The notes beneath the pieces are model-generated. The model saw only the letters and a program-made list of their open reading frames with translations. It was not told the DNA's origin and searched no databases. From Helianthus annuus (taxonomy: Eukaryota; Streptophyta; Magnoliopsida; Asterales; Asteraceae): a DNA stretch of 64,000 nucleotides. A program made the translations under genes and the position numbers. The stretch's first letter is position 1. Each line of letters begins with the position of its first letter. Shown piece after piece: positions 12,201 to 23,913 of this stretch. The DNA lies in the NCBI RefSeq assembly GCF_002127325.2, contig NC_035438.2, positions 90,210,385 to 90,274,384 on the forward strand, read 5' to 3'.

Positions 12201-12393
12201 CTTGTAGCAAGTTCATAGGATAATGCCATTTGTTTGTGTAACCTCCAAGCAAGAATCATGGCCATACAATTGTCACAAGCAGGTACAAAGCCTTGGGGAG
12301 GTGTTAACTTGCTCATCACACCAAGAAATTTGCATAACAGCCCCTAAATTATCAAACAGTTGCTGAAAATCAAATTTCTGTCGCTGGGCATGC

Positions 12394-12431
12394 CTTACGT
12401 ACCGTAAGGACATGTGCATACGGTCCGTAAG
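12394..12431. repeat. U3 hairpin, left-LTR version
   Basis: Arms CTTACGTACCGT (12394-12405) and ACGGTCCGTAAG (12420-12431) pair with one mismatch around a 14-nt loop. It lies about 195 bp upstream of the TATA box. The right-LTR homologue at 34917-34954 has a fully paired stem. Confidence 0.75.
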
Positions 12432-13489
12432 CTACTTGATTTTTGATACATTTTTTGCACGTTTAAGCCCGGTTAACCTAATTTGAAAGCTCTAAAATGA
12501 AGTTAAAGTATAGGGAACTTAAAATATGCTCAAAAATATCTCGGATGTCGGTTCGTTTGGTCGTACAGTTGCGTTGTTCGGTTAATTACGACAGAAGTCG
12601 TAACGAACGCAAAAACGATCCAAATTAAGCGACGAATGAAGTTTTAGCATGCCAATCACTAAAATAAAATATTTTAATGATTACATAAAATTTTGGATGT
12701 CCAGATGTGGCCAGAACGTAAGATATGCGCGGAAATGCAAACTTACGCCGATTTTGACACTTTTAGTCCCTGTAAGATCATGTAGGCATATTTTCGCACA
12801 CCGAACCACTCAAAGCTTATTTCTAAGATATGTTTAGGTTATATGGGGTATGTTTAGCTTATGATCAAGTTCCGGACAGTACGTTACCTTACGAGTCGGT
12901 ATAGTTTCGCAGTTTGACGCAAATAGTCCCTGCGATCGAATAAACTTGTTTTTTCCGTACCAAACCTTCCAAAACTTATTTCTAAGTTATTTAAAGGTTA
13001 TTTAAGGTAAGTTAAGCCTATTTCACTATCCCGGAGTGTTTGTCGCATTAAACTGATTACGTTTATGTCACACCCTGTCTTTTGCGGAAGCGTATGATGT
13101 GTGACTAGTTTGTTATCATTGCATTCAATCATAATAAACAACTACATGATTAAAACGATGTTCATAGATTCAGAAAATCTTGAGTATTACAACACTTAAT
13201 TACTTAAGTTTTAAAACAAAACCTTCATCTAGGTTACAATTCAACAAAAGTGGATGACATCTAAGCTTGTAGTCTACTTCTAGTTACGACACTTGCGCCC
13301 AAGATCCATCCTGTCACCTGAAATGCAAGTAATTTTGGAAAAACATCAACATAAAGTTGAGCGAGTTCATGCATTTTGCATACCATGTATGAAAACAGGG
13401 TATGTATCTTGTTTAAATAAAGTGTTCTTGTATAAATCAAGTTTTCTTGTGTACACCACGTATTAATTGAATGTTTGTACAAAGACATT

Positions 13490-13615
13490 AAGGAATGTGA
13501 GGACATATGGAGCATTAGTGTTGGCTCCTTTAAGGCATGTGAGGACTTATGGAACATTAGTGTTGGATCCTTTAAGACATGTGAGAACATATGGAGCATT
13601 AGTGTTGGCTCCTTT
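13490..13615. repeat. 42-bp tandem repeat, three copies, in solo LTR E
   Basis: Units start at 13490, 13532 and 13574 and carry GTGAGGAC(A/T)TATGGA and ATTAGTGTTGG boxes. The plus-strand frame 13467-13796 with repeated Val-Arg-Thr-Tyr-Gly is generated by this array and is rejected as a gene. Confidence 0.85.
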
Positions 13616-13712
13616 ACTGTGTCGATTACCCTCGACTGTGTCGATTAACCTCGACTGTGTCGATTTCCCTCGACAGTGTCGATTAACCTCGACTATGTCA
13701 ATTACCCTCGAC
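13616..13712. repeat. About 19-bp tandem repeat CTCGACTGTGTCGATTAAC
   Basis: Roughly five degenerate units directly following the 42-bp array. Each has a TCGA..TCGA pair, so the tract can fold in many registers. Confidence 0.8.
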
Positions 13713-14997
13713 TGGAACTCCGAAGCACTACTAGGTACAAGTTTTGACCATGAGTGGGGTTCGGCCGTACCCTTTAGATCTAACCATCGTCCTTAATTAA
13801 GTGTTATTGGCATTTCAATATCTAGTCTATGCTCACATGATCTAGTATTTTCTAGGCATTTCTTAAAGCACATCATACTCGGTTCTCGTTCTCACCAAGT
13901 GTGCTTCTCGTATTTTTGTATTCTCAATTCGTATTGCACCCGGTACTCGTTCTCACCAAGAGTGCTTCTTGTATTCTTACCACTTGTAAAAATTGTAGTA
14001 TTTGTAACATGTATTTCACCCCCGAGAGTTATAAAAACCAAAAACAATTAAAGAGAAGGGGGAGCATGAACTCACAACTTTGCGTTCCTTGCGTCGTAAA
14101 CTTCACTGGATTTGCTTAGCTAGCGTCGTGACCTAAACGTGTTTTATTAACGTTAGTCACTAGACTTGTGTCGCACAAGTACAAGTCACTATCTTTTGTG
14201 TACGTATTCTTGTGTTAAAAATAAGTTATATTTTTAACTAAGTGTCTTACTTATATTATTTTCTCAAAAATAAATATAAGTATTTTGTATTCTGCACTTT
14301 GCACCCGAATTATGTATTTTGTCTAAGTATGTTGTATGTGTATTTGCAAGTACTAATATACTAGCACATATTATAGATACCACATACGTCTAGCACAAAG
14401 TTTTGTAATCAACAAATATATATACTTTTCCTCAGAAAACATACTCGACATTTAGACACGCAAATTACAACTTATGTCATTTCAACTTAAATATCCAAAA
14501 CTAGGCTGTTTTCGAGCATTTTAATAAAATAGTTATCTTATTTCAAAAATTCCCACTTTTTACAGAAGGTGCTAAACGATCCAAATATTATTGTGTAAAA
14601 ATCTCGGGATCCGATTCATTACCAATATTTTATTAAAAATCATTTTCCGGACTGCAATCAGATTCATTATTTTCTGACTGCAGCCCACGGAATAATTCAC
14701 TAAAAAGTCATTGTAAGTCGGATTGACGAAATTCCAGTGGGACAATTACTACGACATCAGTATCCATCTACAGTACCAGTTTCATGATCTAACACTACAC
14801 AGAACTCAAGTTATGATAGAAAACAGAACGTATATTTTCAGCAGAAAAATGCAGCTCTAGCTGCTGTTACAGAATGACACTTTAAAAATAGTAAACGAAG
14901 TCCAAAAATTATGATTCTAGTGCCATTAGAACCGTATTTCATAATACATAAATCTAGGCTTCAGAAAATACATTTTTTGTTAAGTTACGGTTCTGTT

Positions 14998-15019
14998 ACA
15001 GCCAACTGAAGTTGGCTGT
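14998..15019. repeat. 22-nt near-perfect palindrome in solo LTR E
   Basis: ACAGCCAACT and AGTTGGCTGT form 10-bp perfect arms around GA. It lies some 550 bp upstream (minus sense) of an AT-rich TATAAAAACC motif near 15570. Confidence 0.8.
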
Positions 15020-16436
15020 AAAAGCTCGGACAGAAACTGTTTTCAGCTTTTAGTCTTTCTAACTCGTTTTCGATCGATTCCGTTAACATGTTTAGTGATC
15101 ACAACAACAACAAACATCAACATTAACCAGAAAATCATCAAGTAATCAACATCATGTTCACTACAACATCCTTCTACAACATTTCATCATGTAAATGTTC
15201 ATGTAAAGCTTTATGTTTGAATCTAGTTTATGGTTCTTTAGAGTTCTATCTTTTTAACCATTAATCATCATTAACCACTTAAATAACAAGTAAAATGCAA
15301 GGATCTAAGTGCTTACCACTAGCACAAGGCTAGGGGAGTTCAAGAGTGTAAATGCGGTGGATAAAAGAAAATGAGAGAGGTCCTTCCACTTCTGAGAACT
15401 CCAAGCTTCCGAACTTAGTTCCTTTCACCTCTAGATCACCATGGAATGCATGAAGGATGGTTGAAAATGGAGGTGATGCGGTGGGGTGTTGAGGCCGTAG
15501 CCATGGAGGAGAGGAGAGAGTTTGAGGTGTGTTGAGTTGTTGGGGAATGATGGTTATGTTGTGATTTAAGGTTTTTATAATAATCCTCCTAGCATATGGC
15601 ATATGTTGTTGGAATATTCCATGGCACATCTTATAAAATATAGCAATAAAATCCCATGTGGGTCCCTTGCCTCCCAACCATCCAACATGGGGGGGGGGGA
15701 TTACTAGTTATGTTTCAACTAGATAGTTAGTGATCTGGTTAGAGTTTTATGTACTTAGTTAGGGTTATATGTGTCATGATGTATTAGGATGTGTTATGGT
15801 GTTTGGGGACCCTAACTAGCTTAGAAAAATAAGAACATTGCTTCTAGCAATATTTTGGTGTTCCGGGTAATATCCGGTTGTTCAGTTAAATACCGATTCG
15901 TTTAAGTGCTAAATTGCACCGTTTTGTGTCTTTCAAGTGTCCTTTTGTAACACTTTCAATCCCCGACACTTAGGGAAGTATCTTGGATGATAAAACATAA
16001 ATTCTGCATGAAATTTATGTGTTAAAATCTATTTTATAGCTGAATTTTATAAATTTCTGCACTTAAAGTGCGTTTCGGGTGGTTTTTAGTGCGTATTTTA
16101 GCTTCCGGAATGCCTATATTAAAACCCTTGTATGAACTCTTGGGTTTTAGTGCATTCTTGACGTTGGACCTACACCTAGACTCCAATTCTAATGTCTGAT
16201 TGCTTTCTGCAGTTCTGTTGACATGATGTGTCTTACCGGTGAGTTTACTAGTATTTCTGACGCAACGCTCTCGTTAATGCTTAAAGCAATATGTGGTAGT
16301 ATAAAACGTGCATGAATTCACTTGCATGGAATTCAAAAATTTATTTGTCTGGTAAACTAGATCATGCACAGTCATTAAAGCACAAATTACTATTTATTGA
16401 GTGTACGGAATGTACGGAAAAGTGATGGTTGTCACA

Positions 16437-16606
16437 CTTTACGCACCAGTGCGCGTATAACCTTCCAGAAAGCGATTTAAAGCTCAAAATCGAACAAGAA
16501 TTGATATGTGCAAAAGATACACATATTTATACAAATCCCAAGTATGAAACACAATATTTCATTGATTTGGAATTTGTTTGGTGTTCGTGGTGACACAGGT
16601 GTCACA
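16437..16606 (-). repeat. C1 3' LTR, terminal piece
   Basis: Resumes with the second target copy and ACGCACCAGTGCGCG, and ends GACACAGGTGTCACA at 16606. It is collinear with 35641-35806. Confidence 0.88.
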
Positions 16607-18112
16607 GTCTCCCCTACTTTAGGAAATTTCGTCCCGAAATTTAATTCTAGAGGAAACTTGTGAAGACAACTATGATTGTTTTGCTTTCGAATGAATCCTC
16701 CGTTTCCCAAGTAGAATTCTAGGTCACGTTTGGATTCTTAGTGAATCTGTTAATTGCCAAGATGTTGTCATTGTAGTAACAAAAACATGGAGTTCCGAAC
16801 AACGGGTAGGAGAATGTTTCCTACGAAGACTATTATAGGAAACTCTCGTGTGCTCGAAATCAGAGTCAGAGATTGCAAAATAGAATGATATTGGTCAAGG
16901 TCCAGGACTTCTAGTGACTTGAATAACGCTACATTCGCAATGTATTAAGGAACACTTATATATAGGAAGTACCAGCGGCGTATCCACCATGCCCTTTTTA
17001 CATTGTTCCCGTCTCGTTATTCTCATCACTATAGGTCTTAACACATGACAAAACTTGTTGTGGTTTCTGTGCACTGAATTCCATAATTACGTATGCATCC
17101 ATAATTACGTAATTCCTTGCACAGTCCGCACAGTTCATTTCATAATGTGTAGGGTAAAATCAATCGAACAAACAATGAAATGACTTGACTAGATCACCAA
17201 CAGATCTTTTTAATTAAATCAACGAATGATCTTTTTAACTAGATCAACACATGATCTCCTTATCTAGATCGTCGTATGATCTCTTTAAATAGACCATTTA
17301 ACGGATCTTTGTAACTCAAAAACCAATAATCGTTTTGAAACAGCACTTTGGAATCGAAGGTTCTGACTATTTGCATAGAAAGCTCCTTAAGGATTTAAGA
17401 TAGTACTTTGAGTATCCTTCTAAGAATCTAACATATGAAAATACGGAAAATTCCACCAGGACTTAGGTAGCGAGCTTTAGAATTACATATAAACACAAAA
17501 TCACAAAATTGTGTATTCGTTAATTTAGTTATTAGCTCGTTCATGAATTAATGCATTTTGAAGTACACTAGAAATCCAATCACGGACTTCAATTAGTACT
17601 TTAAAACATCCTCAAGAATCTAACTATGAAGATAGGAAAATCTTTATAAGGATTTGGAATTCGTGTAATGAATATGTTTTGAAGTCCATGTACTAGGCAT
17701 GTTAAAGCAACACACGAAGCAAAATGTACTTGATAATCGTGTACATAGTCACAATACATGGGTCCAGTTAAAGGCCCACGAAGGTACATTTAGATATCAA
17801 ATCAGGGATTTGAAGTGGTACTTCAAGTATTTGCTTAAGAAATTACAATTTGTACCCTGTACTTTTGTCTCTTTAAAAGAAACTAGTACTTGGGATTTTA
17901 GGGAAGACCACAAGTGATCACAAAATGAAAGAACCACATGAGAAGTTTGTTCTGGAAAGAACATAGTTCTTTGGTGTCGGTATTTGTAGGGGTATGTCAA
18001 CACACACACAATCATATCATCTTTGGAAATAAAATTGGAACAACAATTTTATTTATATAATTGTTGAATTGTTTCAAATGTCAAAAGATAACAACAAGGA
18101 AAATACAAAAGT
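16607..18112 (-). other. C1 internal region between 3' LTR and gag, with PPT and hairpin
   Basis: The minus-strand PPT CTAAAGTAGGGGAGAC abuts the LTR (16607-16622) and the stem AAATTTCG-TCC-CGAAATTT lies at 16624-16642. A segment at about 16900-17035 is homologous to the C2/C3 LTR interior. 17036-17160 is shared with C2 (49990-50110) and C3 (56650-56770), including a repeated CATAATTACGTA. The 107-bp tandem array that C2 and C3 carry here is absent. No protein is recognisable; 17601-18015 frames are chance. Confidence 0.7.
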
Positions 18113-18996
18113 CTAATTGTTCACTGCTGCATTGTCATTTGCATTTGCCTCGTTTATGTTAAATGCTCGTCCGCGTGCTGGATTTGCATTAACACGTCTT
18201 GGGCAATTGTTTCGGTAGTGAGTAAGATCACCACAGTTGTAGCACGATCCAGGTGGAAACTGTGCTTGAACAGCAGCAAGATTTGCAGCATTTTGGTTTT
18301 GGATAACATGGCGACATGTATTGACCAAGTGTCCCAATTGCCCATAGTGGGTACACTTGTGACACGGTGTCTGATTCACATGAGGACGGTTGCATTTGTT
18401 GCACAAGGGTGCAGTACCAATATAGTTCTTCCTAGCACGAGGTTGTGTTGGATGATTTGGTGCAACCTGATCATTCTGAGCAACCACTATGAAGTTTTGT
18501 GAAGCCTTACGCTTCTTCGACTTCTTAGAGGACTCGGTCTGTTTATCCTTTGGTTTCTTTTGTGCCGGCTTGTCAGATGGTTTCTGATCGCCCTTTCGGA
18601 AAAGCTTACCCTTCCTGATTTGAGATTCAGTCAGGGTGGCGGATAGTTCAATGGCTTGTCTGACGGTAGTGGGGTTACTACCAGTAACAATATCCTGAAC
18701 TGGGTCAGGGAGGCCATCGATATATCTTTCAATCGCCTTATCCAAAGGCATAACCATGGTAGGACATAACAGACTCAACTCCTCGTAACGATCAGTGTAG
18801 GCTCGATGTTCACCGCTGTCTTGTTTGAGATCGTTAAATTCCCGTTCTAAAGCCCTAAGCTCATGACGAGGGCAGAATTCCTTCATCATTAGAGCCCGAA
18901 GCTCTTCCCAGGTTTGTGCCATTGCTATATCGGCACCTCGATCCCTCATTATGTCGTTCCACCATGTGAGTGCTCTTTTCGCTTGTTTGGGCATTG
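18113..18996 (-). pseudogene. gag: C1 gag, central and C-terminal part (Retrotrans_gag domain plus zinc knuckles)
   Basis: Gag packages element RNA into virus-like particles in the cytoplasm. The open frame of 293 codons begins inside the capsid domain (RALTWWND, then the LCPTMV region at residues 76-81). A Lys-rich linker spans about 145-163, followed by Cys/His clusters: CNKCNRPH near 198, CHKCTHYGQLGHLVNTC at 211-227 and a canonical CX2CX4HX4C knuckle at 251-264. It ends with a Asn/Ala-rich tail and a stop, with no protease following. Compared with C2, 32 nt are missing before RALTWW, which throws the N-terminal part out of frame. The ATG at 18994 is therefore not the true start. The N-terminal exon-like part is at 21737-21976, separated by an LTR insertion. 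Confidence 0.88.
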
Positions 18997-19414
18997 TACA
19001 TTGTCACACCCCCAAAATCCACCTGCGGAGTATCACCGCTTGGGAGCGTGACTGACCAGGATCAAGCCACCAATCATATCGAACATGTAATTAATGTCAA
19101 GTATAATAAATGTAAACAAATCATTCAATACGATTGATGTTCCAACAAAACATAGTTTAAGTTGCGGAAGCGTAACAATGAGAATCCAATGTATGTAAAT
19201 AGTTCAAGTGTTGTAAGTTTATCAAAACATCCACGATCCATGCACCACAACGACCTGCTCCTCCCTGTGCAAGCTCCATATGTACCTAATGTCCTGCAAG
19301 GCATGCAGCAGAGAGTCAACGACTAGTTGAGCGAGTTCACAGTTAACAGTTCAGTAATAGTATAGCGTGAGTAGTAGTATGTTCGTTCGTTATGTCACGT
19401 ATCGTATTAGTTTC

Positions 19415-19610
19415 CATCGCGGCCTCCCAGGCAGGTATGCGAAGATATTAGGGGATGTTCATCCCAAGTATTCTAGACTAGGTTTATCCGTATCGCGGCC
19501 TACCAGGCAGGTGTGCGAAGTTTAGTAAAGTACAGTTCGCGGCCTTCCAAAGGCAGGTGTGCGAAGTCAGTCATAATATCGCGGCCAACCCTTGGCAGGT
19601 GTGCGAAGAT
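19415..19610. repeat. Short tandem repeat (CGCGGCCT..GGCAGGTGTGCGAAG) in the solo A LTR
   Basis: Four degenerate units of about 45-60 bp, occupying the place where B, A1 and A2 have their GAGGACAGT-type repeats. The sequence is different but the position is the same. Confidence 0.75.
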
Positions 19611-20319
19611 CAGTTCAATAAGTTTTACTAGTCTAGTCGTTGTTCAATCAGTGAGATATGTACCATAGTTCATCAGATCACATCACTACGTTCCCGTATA
19701 GATAAGTACCAGTAAATAATCAAATCCCATTCCCACCCTGGGAACCCCATGCCTTGGCTGTGTGAACTCACCTTGGTTTGCTCGGTATGTTATTGCTTCT
19801 AAGGTTTGCTAACCGTCTAAGTCCGTTACACACGACCTAGGATGCATTGCACATGATTCGATGTAAGTGTTACATTCAAGTAGGGTTTACATGTTACTTA
19901 TGTTTAACCAGTTGTGATCTGTGTGAGGGTTGTGCACAGGATGAGATGACAAGAGTTGTTCGCACATATAAGATCATGTAGTACCATTCAATAGCATATA
20001 GTCACATATAGTACATGCAGTAAGCTTTAACTGTTTGTTCTAAACTCAGGTTACACGCCACTTATAAAGTTCAGACAACATTATTCAAATCGTGTGTTCA
20101 TCATCATCAAATTTGTTATTGATTATTAGCAGTTTATTACAATCGTTTATTGCATGCATATCATGAAATCGTATATCTATATGTATATATATCATTCAGT
20201 ATTCGATCATCAGAACAATCACACAACATCGGACAATCACACATCAGACAAGTGTGGGGGGGGGCTTCCCCTGTTTGAATGTCGGACCACTTGTAACTTA
20301 TAACTCTCTGATCAAGGGT

Positions 20320-20990
20320 AATATAAAACTCGGGCCTAGGGGAGGGTTTAACTCGGATATCATGAAGAGCAAGGAAACTCGGACCATAAGTGGCCTGCTA
20401 AACTCGGACCATATGTGTCCTGTTAAACTCGGACCACATGACAAGTAGGAACCTCGGACATGGTAGATCCTCATTAAACTCGGACATGAACTCTCATTAA
20501 ACTCGGACATATGAGATTTAGTATATAGTTCGGACTTGCATACAATATAAACTCGGACCATCATAAACTCGGTCCACTTTCATTCATTAAACTCAGACTC
20601 CACTTGTTTATATAAGTTCGGACTAGAGGTGGGGGCTCAAACTCGGACCAGCATACATTATATTAACCTCGGACCTAAGGCCTCCCTAAACTCGGGCACT
20701 TGGTCGATGAATTACACTCGGACCAGTACCATTCATTAAACTCGGGCCCAAAGACAAACCCTTTAAACTCGGTCCAAGGCATGTTAATAAACTCGGAACA
20801 TATAACATCATTAAACTCGGACATGAGGAGGTTGATGAAATTCGGACAAGTATTTAAGGAATTAAACTCAGACCCTTTTGTGACTGATTTAAATTCGGAC
20901 CCCTTAATGTTCAATCAAAAGCTCAGGCAACGTAATGGTTGTGAAACTCGGACCAAATTCAAGTATTAAACTCGGGCTTGATTAACAACT
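20320..20990. repeat. AAACTCGGACC interspersed repeat tract in the solo A LTR
   Basis: Some 25 occurrences of A(A/C)(C/T)TCGG(A/G)C with 10-30 bp spacers. It generates opposing open frames (20298-20564, 20675-20914, 20700-20969) that are artefacts of repetition. Confidence 0.82.
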
Positions 20991-21736
20991 TAAAACTCAG
21001 GCAAACATTTCAATCCCACAACCTTTGCGATTAAAACAGTTACGTATTTCATTCAACAGTTACGCATAAGAACAAACCCTAATTCTTTTCATATCAACGG
21101 CATCATCATACTAATCTACTTACGATCATCAGTTAATCATTACAAGAACAATATAATCGAGCATACAACTATTCATATTCGTTTCTCAACAATCGCAGAT
21201 CCTTAAACGCAGAAACATAACATGTGAAGCTAGGGTTTTTCATGCATACAAATCAAGAATCAAGAATTGATATCAATCCAATACACAACAAACAATCATT
21301 AACAATTACCTTGCGTTGATTCTAGAGAAAGAAGTAATCAAACTTGTGATGCCTTGCCAATGATTTGGTGATGATTGCTAGGAGATTAGGGAATGAAGTA
21401 CGTGCTTTTGGTTTTGTGTGAATGATTAGAGAATGATTAGTGAATAAGTTTAGGGTTATGTATTACTAGAATTCCACTAATTGTCCTCTACATCCTCAAG
21501 TATTATATTTTACAATAGTGCACTATTCCAATTAATTACACAGTTTCACCACCAAGATTACACATTTGACAAGTTTATCATAATTAACACATAGACGTGC
21601 ACAAACACACAATACACTTCATTATACCAAAACGTATACAATTCTATAGTGATCAATTGTGCAATTAAACAACTAAACAATACTTGAACGTGCAATAAAT
21701 GCGAAATAGGAAATCTTGGAAATTCGAGTTGTCACA

Positions 21737-21976
21737 TACATGACGAAACGTGCTTTTGAGACTCTCGAACCACTGTAGGAGCCCAGTGGCCCCTTCAGAC
21801 CTAGTAAATGTAAGTGGCTTAGCTGAATTGAAATTCTTAAAGTTGCACTGAACATTGTTAATGTTATTGTTTGCCTGATTTATCTGGATGATAAGGTTCG
21901 GGAGTACAGCAGCGATTTGCTGAGTGATTAAGGTTGCCATGGCGGCATCTTGAGCTTGATCACGTCGAGGAGGCAT
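21737..21976 (-). pseudogene. gag: C1 gag, N-terminal part
   Basis: ATG at 21976 opens exactly 80 codons to the solo LTR junction, beginning MPPRRDQAQDAAMATL and reaching GLLQWFESLKSTFRHV, the start of the capsid-like domain. It is homologous to the C2 gag head at 52113. After removing the LTR and one target copy, reading continues QCPNKRK and then runs out of frame at the 32-nt deletion. Gag of C1 is thus broken twice: by insertion and by frameshift. Confidence 0.82.
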
Positions 21977-22504
21977 ATTCTAAAAGAGCAAAGAAACATG
22001 AGGGAAAAACGAGTGAGATGTTATTGGATATTCAAAACTGGATGTTAAGAATATCAACAAGGCATAAGGATTGTGATCATTTGTTCGTTACTTAAAACAA
22101 ACAAACGACACTGTGACAAATCAAAGTAAATAGGTCAATGTAATGTATCACTGAAGACATGCTCGCCTATAAGTGAACACTCACCCCAAGAGTTCCCAGG
22201 TAAGAGTGACTGGTCCGATACTGCGGATTTGTACCAACACTCTAGCCTTAGACAGAAAACTCAGGGCACAGGCATTCACTCATCCAGTTTGCACGTGTTC
22301 ACATTATTTAGCCCCAAACTTTGACGACATTTTGAAAAACACCAAAGGCTTAAAAGCCTAAAAACAAATCATCTAAGGATAGTTGACTTCTTGTGATCTT
22401 TTGAAAAATTTTGACTTGAGAGAATGAATTGTGTTTTGTTTTTTGTTAATTACCTAAGGATAGGTGAAGTGTATTGTTTTAAGACTAAACAATACCAACT
22501 TTTC
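21977..22504 (-). other. C1 leader, with conserved segment and damaged PBS
   Basis: 22156-22335 is a leader block conserved in C2 and C3. Only ATACCA of the PBS survives near 22492-22497: the GGCTCTG portion and about 90 bp beside it are missing compared with 62000-62090. C1 as it stands could not be primed normally. Confidence 0.7.
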
Positions 22505-23132
22505 TGTCACACCCCGAACACGTAAAACAACAAATCGTGGCGGAAACGTCAGGGAGTGTTGTAACATAATCATTGTTCACAACCATGGATCAAATAGTTT
22601 TGTTTTATTGAATTATTGAACTCATTGTTTTAGTACAACTAAGATAAATACAAATAATTGTTTCTCAATTTTAAAGTCGCTAAGGCACGAGTCCATCCTA
22701 TGTTTAGCATGCATCAACAATCATCACATAGCAGTACCTGAAACATATATGAAAATAGGTACGTCAGCATAAAAATGCATGTGAGTAACATAGGTTTTTG
22801 TGTATTAGATTCATGGCTTTGGATAATGCAAGAAAAGGTTTTATGTTTTCAAAATAGCCATGAATCCAGTGTAAAAGTTTTTGTTTCGGAAACGTGTCAT
22901 TTTGGTAAAAGGTTTATAGTATAGACAAAAACATACTTTGGTTTTGAAAAGTTTGTATAAATAGTATAACAAAGTATACTTTAGTTTTGAAATAGTTAAA
23001 TAGATAGTATATCGAAATATACTTTAGTAGTTAAAATAATAGATTTGCTAGTATATTCTCAAGTATACTTTGGTTTAAGGATAAAAGTATCGGTAGTATA
23101 TCCAATTATACTTTGGTTAGAAGATAGCATAT

Positions 23133-23275
23133 AAAGCTATGCTTTGGTTCGAAAATAGTATATCAACTATGCTTTGGTTTGAAAATAGCATATCAATTAT
23201 GCTTTGGTTTGAAAATAGCATATCAACTATGCTTTGGTTTGAAAATAGCATATCAACTATGCTTTGGTAGTATAT
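23133..23275. repeat. 30-bp tandem repeat, about five copies
   Basis: Near-identical units TATGCTTTGGTTTGAAAATA plus GCATATCAAC. Flanking sequence (22920-23130 and 23545-23830) carries looser versions with TATACTTTGGT, so the array seems to have grown from a wider degenerate repeat. Confidence 0.9.
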
Positions 23276-23313
23276 CAAAATATACTTTAGTTTATGAAAT
23301 ATCAAAGGCGACA

Positions 23314-23314
<1 letters not shown>

Positions 23315-23354
<40 letters not shown>
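23315..23354. repeat. (TA)n microsatellite, about 20 units
   Basis: Uninterrupted alternating TA. Confidence 0.95.
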
Positions 23355-23356
<2 letters not shown>

Positions 23357-23360
<4 letters not shown>

Positions 23361-23555
23361 CCAACAAGATATTGTTCAAACTTGCCAAGTTACATCAAAA
23401 CAAAAGGTAGACGGGCAACAAGCTGCGCCGCCACCCCTTTCTGAATTGCAAACCCTAATCTGCTAAAGACATAATCTCGTCCCCCTGATGCCGAGCAATT
23501 GTTGTGGATGACCCGTTGGACCCTGGTCAGGAATTGGATTGCTTCTAGCGATAGT
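23357..23555. other. Unassigned 200-bp segment inside C1 LTR
   Basis: More GC-rich than its surroundings and without counterpart in the other C LTRs of this window. The repeat unit AGTATATCAA..TATACTTTGG occurs on both sides of it. The minus strand contains AGATTAGGGTTTGCAATTC and a GGGGTGGCGGCGCAG stretch. No open frame of significance and no terminal inverted repeats or target duplication were seen. It could be captured sequence or an LTR subfamily difference. Confidence 0.4.
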
Positions 23556-23913
23556 ATATCAATCTATACTTTGGTAAACAATAGCATATCAAACTATGGT
23601 TTGGTAAATAACAAAGTAGTATGTTAAAACACAAGTTGGATTATGTACATAGTATATCAATATAATCTTTGGTAGATCACATTTGAGAGCACATCAAACT
23701 GTACTTTTGTAGTATATCAACATATACCAAGAAAGTGTGATTTGGTATTCAATCAAGCCTTAGTGTAGTCCTATTTGGTATTCAAGTTGGATTATGTACA
23801 TAGTATATCAATATAATCTTTGGTAGATCACATTTCTATTTGGTTAAAAATTTGGTTTCTGACATTCCATACAACAGGAATGGGGTGTCTAGTCCTATAG
23901 CGCAATATCGTAC

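Larger units (their letters stand above)
11118..13065 (-). repeat. C1 3' LTR, first visible piece
   Basis: Aligns along its length with 33643-35635 in the right LTR, with scattered substitutions and a small indel near 12430. The portion left of 11118 is displaced by element B and lies outside the window. At 13061-13065 (GTTTA) it is cut by solo LTR E. Small open frames 12116-12319 and 12649-12837 have no domain; the second recurs in the other LTR (35226-35414) only because the LTR does. Confidence 0.85.
13066..16436 (-). mobile_element. Solo LTR 'E' (3371 bp) in C1 left LTR
   Basis: Starts TGTCACACCCTGTC and ends GATGGTTGTCACA, with no PBS, PPT or second LTR copy. Flanks are GTTTA (13061-13065) and CTTTA (16437-16441), a target-site duplication with one changed base. 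The C1 sequence continues across it: the uninterrupted homologue at 35635-35650 reads TTTACGCACCAG. Presumably it remains after unequal recombination between two LTRs of a full element. The open frame 15330-15677 shows no domain. Orientation is taken from the termini. Confidence 0.8.
19002..21736 (-). mobile_element. Solo LTR of family A inside C1 gag (2735 bp)
   Basis: Starts TGTCACACCCCCAAAATCC and ends GAGTTGTCACA, flanked by perfect TACAT duplications (18997-19001 and 21737-21741). There is no PBS, PPT or second LTR. It shares the family-A boxes with B, A1 and A2 and has its own internal tracts: a (CGCGGCC..GGCAGGTGTGCGAAG) repeat at 19415-19610 and the ACTCGGAC tract at 20320-20990. Removing it joins the two gag parts at a single codon boundary. 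Confidence 0.92.
22505..23913 (-). repeat. C1 5' LTR, first piece
   Basis: Starts TGTCACACCCCGAACACG, clearly homologous to C2/C3 LTR starts for about 400 bp. It then diverges into CTTTGG/TATATCAA-type repeats, a TA microsatellite and an unexplained segment. It is cut at 23913 by A1. Confidence 0.85.

Noticed and set aside
13467..13796. Plus-strand frame with Val-Arg-Thr-Tyr-Gly repeats
   Set aside because: Created by the 42-bp array in solo LTR E; antisense to the element and not seen elsewhere.
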